From positions 27,421,468-27,485,467 of the forward strand of contig CM032129.1 of the NCBI GenBank assembly GCA_018894105.1: a DNA stretch of 64,000 nucleotides, in the 5' to 3' direction. The first letter of the stretch is position 1. Each line of letters opens with the position of its first letter. A model generated the notes under the pieces. It had not been told where the DNA came from and searched no databases. It was given only the letters and a program-made list of their open reading frames with translations. This DNA is from Jacaranda mimosifolia. Taxonomy: Eukaryota > Streptophyta > Magnoliopsida > Lamiales > Bignoniaceae. Below, in pieces: positions 57,750 through 64,000 of this stretch. The translations under genes were made by a program, and so were the position numbers.

Positions 57750-58733
57750 GTTCATGAGCTCAGCTTTTGATGATTAATTTAATGTCACCATAGATGAGTT
57801 GCTAAGTGATGTTTTAGCTTGGTACTACATTCATCAACCAAGCTAATATAGCCACCCCACGTGGAGTACTACTCGATTTAGCTTAGCAAGGGATGACTTG
57901 GGTACAACCTCTGGTATGAGGTATCACATTGTAAAAGATTATGAGTTTTTGGTGTACATACAAATAAAGTTGAAGTCAATCAAAAACTTGAATTATTGAT
58001 ATTGGTGGTTTAATATTGTTTCAGTGTCCATTTCATTATGTTTACTATGAATATGTTTTTCTCTTTTAAGATATGGAAGCACACCCAAGTACATACATAT
58101 AATCGTATATTAATTTGTAAGAATTAATATATTTCATACTTGTATCGAGTTGTATCGATATTTTATATTGCCCTTGGCACTGTATGTCTATGAAGACAAA
58201 CGCTTTAATATTTTTCACGAAATTATCTATTTGATTTTTCTATAACTTCAATGTTATCAAACTTCTAAATTTTAATATTTATTGTGTTATTTAAACTATT
58301 CAATGAATTATAAAAAATGGTTAATTTTTTTTATAATGAATTGAAAAAATAACAACATAATATAAACGCAAGAATTGACATTGATGCAAGTGATGTAAAT
58401 AACATAGAAAAGAACACATGATTTAGTCAATGCAAGATCAAAAGTAATACTTTATGTATCTCAGAGTCAACAACCTTTTCTATACGTTGTTCGCCGAATT
58501 CAGTTGCACTGACCTGTGATCCTAGCGAGGCAACTTCGATCGAAGCAATCTTGGTTGCACCAATCCTAACCCTAGATAGGGATGTAACAACAAATTTCTT
58601 GTCTACAAAAATTAAAATTACAAGACAAAAAAAAATCGTACAAATAAAATAAAATTAAAATCTATCAACTGTTGATTCAATCTCTAAGTTATTCCTCTGA
58701 GTCTTTCCGTCCAAATATAATCTTGAATTTAGT
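57750..58733. other. intergenic DNA
   Basis: No gene recognised. A stretch at 58480-58590 is of ordinary GC content (TTCGATCGAAGCAATC, CTAACCCTAGATAGG). Confidence 0.35.
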
Positions 58734-59110
58734 GAGCTCCGCGAAAAACGCTTTAAACGCCCTTGATCTCCTTAAATTTGATTTAAAGAAAATAGAGGGC
58801 TTTGCATTTTAATCTCGAATCCACTACAAAAAATATATGAGTTACGTGAAGAACGCCTTAAATGCCTGGATCACATTGAATAAAAATAACGCTAATTCAA
58901 GGGCTTCATACCTTAGTCTTGTATCAAATGCCAAAAATATATGAGTTCCGCGAAGAACGCCTTGAATGTCGTGGATCTCCTTGAATAAAAATAACACCAA
59001 TTCGAGGGCTTCTCACCTAAATCTCAAATTAAACACCAAAAATATATGAGTTCCGTGAAGAATGCCTCAAATGTCGTGGATCTCCTTAAATTTGCTTGAG
59101 AAAATTACTA
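58734..59110 (-). repeat. 105-bp tandem repeat, about four units
   Basis: GAGTTCCGCGAAGAACGCCT-type starts occur at 58734, 58839, 58943 and 59048 (spacings 105, 104, 105). Each unit has a CGTGGATCTCCTTGAATAAA phrase and an AAATATATGAG phrase. The outer units are the most diverged. All three frames contain stops. The array lies downstream, on the minus strand, of a TATA-like CTATATAAATGGG (59173-59185), so it may be transcribed leader of an LTR-type element. Confidence 0.85.
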
Positions 59111-60589
59111 GACTCAGTTAAAGTTTCTCTCACTTGCTGGAATTTTGTGTTGTATCAAATGAGCTAAGATCACCCATTTATATAGGTACTTGGTGGGAGA
59201 TCTTAGATAATCTTGAACATTTTTTATAGTTATCTTCTCGATGAGATAATATCAAATATCAAGGGATAATATTGGATATCTTTAATTTGATACTATTAAA
59301 CATCAAAAGATAATATCAATATCAAGAGATAATATAAAATATTTTTGATTTGATTAGTCCATAGATATAGACACTCCATCTTCTATACTTGTTAATATTT
59401 GATTTGGATATAAAATAAATATTAGAGTATCAATTAAAATCAACTATATATCTTTTGGAATTTAATTTAAAAATTTCCAAAATATAAATAGAAACTTTAA
59501 ATTAACATTTAATATATTATTTTACACATATCACTTCTCAATAGGTCAAAATTTGATATGTCTACAAATGCCTCCTACTTCAAGGCTTGATGAAAGATAC
59601 AATGATCAATTCTAGAAGAGACAAGACTTGAAGTATTTGAGAAAATATATATGTGTGTGTGTGTGTATTCAATGGCATATGTGGGCCAACCAAAAGCCCA
59701 TGTCAAAATTCACATGAAAAGCCTAAAATTACTTCTTCATATTGAAAGTAAAATCCACAGCAGCAAGCTTTGTTTCACGTCTTGATTTTTTTTTTAAATT
59801 CCATAAATGGACCACATGATAGTTAAACATCATCTCAATAAGAAGTTGAAAAACACATTCAGCAGGAACCAAATCCAAATCAAGGCTTTCTAAATTCAAA
59901 TCCAAGTTAGCCTTTCCAATTTCAAATCAAAGGAATTCCGAACTCCAAATTCCAAACCCAAGTCAACTTTTCAAGTCCAAATCCCAGCAACACGTAATTT
60001 TTGCAATCAAGGAATTTCAGTAATGAACAATCTCAGCATATCTCATTAGGATTTCTCTCACTATTTTCTTCCACCGTGTTTTTATCTTATCATGATAACT
60101 AAATGGATTGAGATGAAATCCAATTCCTGGTAGGATTGATATATGAATAAATCAAAAGTATGTGTCCCATTCAAATACCATACCTGCAATGAATACCTAT
60201 AAATTGGCTTGATCATGAGCTCAAAAGCACACAACAAACACATCAAGAATTTATTCTGTCGATTGCTGGAACTTACTTTATTAAACCATTGGAAATTTGC
60301 TCTTGATTGCTTGGTATTTGTTCTTGATTGTTGGGTACAAAACTTCTATTTTTCTCTCATTCATTCAATACTTTATTTATGCCAACTTCATGTTTGATAA
60401 AATGCCCCTTTAAACATAAACCATTATTTTAACATTGTTATCAACTTGATTCTCCATTAATTCACATGAGCATTAAACATGACTACAATTATTTGGTTTT
60501 CTTTCATTCTTAACATCAATCTTCTTAAGATTCCATTTTTTTTTCTTTCTTCTTTCTCAACAACTTGATTAACTTTTTCCTATATCGTG
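59111..60589. other. non-coding DNA between tandem repeat and plant-mobile-domain pseudogene
   Basis: A TATA-like box on the minus strand at 59173-59185 and a (TG)n run near 59651 are present. 59820-60000 is rich in CCAAATC/TTCCAA words. No gene recognised. Confidence 0.35.
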
Positions 60590-63412
60590 GCAGGTTACAC
60601 TATGGTTTACTTTAAGGATATTTTAACTATCGCTGGAGTGCAACACTTGATTATCTTTGATGAAGAGAATCAACTTATGGACAAAGACACACTTTTGACT
60701 ATTTATAATCCACTTATTGGTATACACGCAACCTAATGGCCAAGGCTGACTAATTCATTTCATACCAAGGAGTGTTCCTGGGAGATTAAGATTTTCAAAG
60801 TGTGGGCTTTAAAGTCAACTCACCTCTGTCCTCCAAACAAATTAATTCGTCATCAACAATCAAACAAACTAATTCTTCTACCAACATTGGGTCGCAACAT
60901 TATTGAGGGTAAAACCAAATGGGGAGAAACTCTTCAATTTGATAGCGATTCCATTATATCAAAGGATACTGGTAGTGGACTAAAGATGTCTTTAGCTAAT
61001 GTAAGCACAAGTTGATTGCCGTACAAATATATGATCTAGTGTATGCTTCATTATTCACATATGATTGAAATTCTGAGATTATCAAAGCATTTTGCAAGGC
61101 ATGATGTCCACTTACAAATACTTTTTTAACTCCCTTCAAAGAATTGTCCATATCGCTATAGGATTTGCGTAACCTTGCAGGCCTTCCCATGATAGGAATT
61201 TTTTTATAATGAAGTGATTCCTAGTGCCAAAGAGCTTACAAGCATTGATGAGGCAAAAATTAAATTTATCCCCAATTCCTGCAAATACTTATTGCAGGCT
61301 TATCATTTACTTCAAAGGAGTGCCAATGGAGGTCAACATTGAAGTATTGGTCCAGGAAAGCTACAAATACCATCAACCACCAACACGCAAGGAGAAAAAG
61401 GCAGTCCGGCCCAAATCAACTCACAATCCTTTTGGTGATTTTGGTGTTCATGGAGAATGGTCTACTGTGGATGAGGCATTATTTTTTAAAACTTGGGATT
61501 CCTGGGAACTTTAGAGAAGAGACCTATTTGGCTCATATTTGGTTTGTTGGCTTTGCTCATTCGTTCTTCCTATCAATAATGCTAATTCAATACGCCTCAA
61601 TACTTTCAAGATAGCATGTATTATGGCTACTGGTGGGAAGGTAAGTCTTGCTATTCCAGTTTTAGCTAGCAACTATAATGGTTTAAATAAAATTTCAGGT
61701 TCCCCAAGGCCAAGTCGTGTCCATTATTCTTTTCCCATCCAATTCGTCTATCCTTGGTTAGTGCACTACTTCAAAACACATTATTAAGTTTGGCAAGGAG
61801 TATATGGCCTAAAAATGGCAATCTATTCTGGCGAAGGAGGTGCAGAATACTATGATTCAAAGGAGGCTCGCAAGAGAATTCACAAAGGGGATTTTGTTTC
61901 CCAGACTTGCACTATGATTACTAAAGACAAAGGACTTTCATATGTTGATAATGAGATGTCTTCAGAATTGGAGCAAAAGTAATTCATTGCTATTCGCTAT
62001 CTTTCTTTGTGGCACGGCGACTGCTTTATTATTGAACCTTACAGTCCCCATCGCTTCAGTTATCAATTTGAATATTATCAAGAAGTTCATGGGATTCTTG
62101 CCCATGACATTCATACAACCCCTTTAGGTGAAGAACTTTGCTATTGGTGCTTATGCACTTTACACAATTCTATGTCTACAGCATGGTTTCCTTGTGTGCC
62201 ACCAAATGCAAAAAAAATTCTCTTTGGATATCTGCAAGAAGTAGTGGACTAAAATTGATGGAGATTACTTTGAGGAAAATATTGCAAGATTGATTAATTT
62301 GCAGCCAATCAAAATTTTCCTTAAGAATAAGGATCATGATAAAGGGGATAGACCATTTGCTGAAGACACTCAAAATCCTCCCAACTTATAAGACATCGAA
62401 TCTCCAAAAGAAAAGAGAATGAATCCTTATTCTTTAGAAACGAGCAATAGCAGTAATGTAGATCATCATTGGAAAATGCTTAAAAGGGCTTCCAAATCTC
62501 CAAACCCAAGTGATCCTTTGCCCATAGAAAACTTTGCCAAAGAGGTTGTGTTCTCTTCTTCTTCTTCTTCTTCTTCTTTTTCTTCTTCTTTAAATAAGCT
62601 CCTCTTTGGTCATTTGCTAACTCAAACCATGTAACATTTCAGTTGGAAAATGAAATTATTAATGTTGATGAAAATGAGACATTCCAAGGTAGCCAATGAT
62701 CAATTATCGGACCTAACTTGTTGGCCATTAGTGCTCCAATTAATGCAACCACGCAAAATGAGGCACTCCATAGTATAAAAGCTAAACAACCATCTCATTG
62801 TGCTCCAGTTGTAGTATTTGAGGGTGAAAATTTTGTACTTAATCATCAAAAAGAGTATCTTCAAATGTTGTGGGATGGCCTTCGCAAAGGAATAACAAAT
62901 ACTCTACTTAATTTTATCTCATTTATCAAAGATAGTGTTCAATTTGTGCTTGAATCAATGATGGGCTTCAACAAATTTGACATCTTCAATGTGAAAGAAT
63001 TATTGCAAGTATTGTTTGACAATGCCACCGCTTATGATGAGGTAAAATCAACATCTTTTCAGAAAGCATCCAATGAACTTCTTATACAACAACTAGATGA
63101 GGCCAAAATTTGTCCCAAACTAGAGAAAGCAAAAAAAGGAACCAAATTCAATCCACCCAAGAAGAGTTGGAATGTGTTGGGAAGGAGCATAAAAATTTGA
63201 AGGAATGAAAGAAGAGCTTGATTTTATCATTGAAGCGCCAACAATAACTTCTTCAAAGTGCTCAATCTGAAGTTTATGAGATTGAAGAGGAAATTGCTGT
63301 TATCAAGAGTATTCTTCTATTGAGTAATCAAGTGGTTGAGAATTTGCAAACTTAAATGGAACACTTGGAGGTTGTCAAGGAAGAATTGAAGAACTTGAGT
63401 CTTTTTGCTTGA
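60590..63412 (+). pseudogene. plant mobile domain (PMD)-type protein, broken gene
   Basis: Plant mobile domain proteins include transposon-borne ORFs and the domesticated MAIN/MAIL proteins that act in silencing. The start (MVYFKDILTIAGVQHLIIFD) is near 60602. Typical blocks in order: EVIPSAKELTSIDEA and SCKYLLQAYHLL (61213-61310); GGKVSLAIPVLASNYNGLNK and HYSFPIQFVYPWLVHYFKTHY (61632-61787); YSGEGGAEYYDSKEARKRIH (61822-61880); RYLSLWHGDCFIIEPYSPHR (61998-62055). Then come LCTLHNSMSTAWFPCVPPNA, a Ser-rich linker (62540-62590), a long helical C-terminal part (62718-63200) and a coiled coil (63240-63412). At least six stops and several frame changes break it; some gaps (for example after GTAAGC near 61002) could be introns. 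Domain naming is from memory. Confidence 0.72.
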
Positions 63413-63479
63413 AAGTTGTTTAGAACTTTTTGCTCTTTTTTTCTTTTATGTGAACTATGCTACATTTTTTGAGATTACA

Positions 63480-64000
63480 TAATAGAAAATTTCTTTTTTT
63501 TTTTTGGATCTTGCAATCTTTTGAGTTTTTTTTAGTTGATTTTTTTTAAACTCAACAAACTAAAAAAAAAACAAAAAACTCAAACTAATAAAAACAACTA
63601 AACTACTTTTTTTTTCTTCTTTTTTTAAACTCAACAAACTAAAAACGCAAACTTAGTAAAAACAACTAAACTACTGTTTTTTTACTCAACGAACTAATCA
63701 ACTCAAAATAATAAAACAATAAAACTACTTCTTTTTTCCTACTCAACAAACTGATACAAATTCAAGAACTCAAACTTAAAACAAACTAATAAAAACAACT
63801 AAAGTACTATTTTTTTTTTGACTAATCGATAAATAAAAACAACTAAAGCTACTCTTTTTTTTCCCTAATTCAATAGACTAAAAACTCAAACTCAAAACAA
63901 ACTAATAAAAACAACTAAAGTATTTACTTTTTTTTTTTTCTCAACAAACTGAAGAAAACTCAAACTCAAAACAAATTAACAACTAAGCTACTTTCTTTTT
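63480..64000 (+). repeat. A/T-tract minisatellite, units about 60-75 bp, continuing past the window
   Basis: CTCAACAAACTAAAAACTCA, AAAACAAACTAATAAAAACA and ACTAAA(G)TACT followed by a T8-12 run recur about seven times to the end of the window. Unit lengths vary through the T tracts. It begins some 70 bp after the pseudogene. Confidence 0.8.

Noticed and set aside
58734..59110. CRISPR-like evenly spaced repeats
   Set aside because: Units are contiguous 105-bp tandem repeats without short repeat/unique spacer structure, in a plant genome.

Overview
The window is nuclear DNA from a flowering plant, probably a eudicot. It is AT-rich, with intron-containing nuclear genes, a gene for a plastid-targeted enzyme, many LTR retrotransposons and DNA transposons, and a decayed piece of plastid DNA. 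Nothing seen allows a species call. Only three genes look intact, all on the minus strand. They are a plastid phosphoglycerate kinase (six exons, 5475-8157), a peroxisomal 2,4-dienoyl-CoA reductase of the SDR family ending in the import signal SKL (five exons, 22264-24926), and an NF-YC transcription-factor subunit (single coding exon, 37536-38387). They are unrelated in function and separated by repeats, as is usual for a plant chromosome arm.

Left to right: 1-4506 is the 3' part of a degraded Ty1/copia element whose 3' LTR carries two small inverted-repeat transposons. PGK follows. At 8914-19617 lies a complete but dead Ty3/gypsy element of the Tat lineage: two LTRs, 5-bp target duplication CTAAT, gag, protease, RT/RNase H, a second RNase H, integrase, and a decayed antisense gene before the 3' LTR. 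It sits inside an AT-rich tandem array (8800-8913 plus 19618-21296). After the reductase gene, a nuclear copy of plastid trnA-UGC is split by a gypsy solo LTR (25409-26091). It is followed by a three-deep nest: hAT (26175-29500), containing hAT (26708-29246), containing a Mutator-like element with long terminal inverted repeats and a GC-rich core (27047-28933).

From 31313 the window holds a ~3.1-kb solo LTR with TSD TAAAA that has landed in a second copy of the Mutator-like family. Then come the NF-YC gene with a likely leader intron, a complete dead Tork-like copia element (40824-46487), and a third Mutator-like element (46505-48040). A hAT element with a perfect 8-bp TSD (49517-50275), a CACTA mini-element (50555-51007), a second ~2.9-kb solo LTR (54073-56974, TSD AATAT) and a Harbinger-type MITE (57384-57746) follow. 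The right end carries a 105-bp tandem repeat (58734-59110), a broken plant-mobile-domain gene (about 60590-63412) and an A/T-tract minisatellite.

I see no new defence or metabolic system. The most unusual points are the plastid tRNA fragment broken by a later insertion, the nested elements datable by their target duplications, the GC-cored Mutator-like family, the antisense gene in the gypsy element, and the plant-mobile-domain pseudogene. Boundaries and translations were worked out by eye; identities and ages were not computed.
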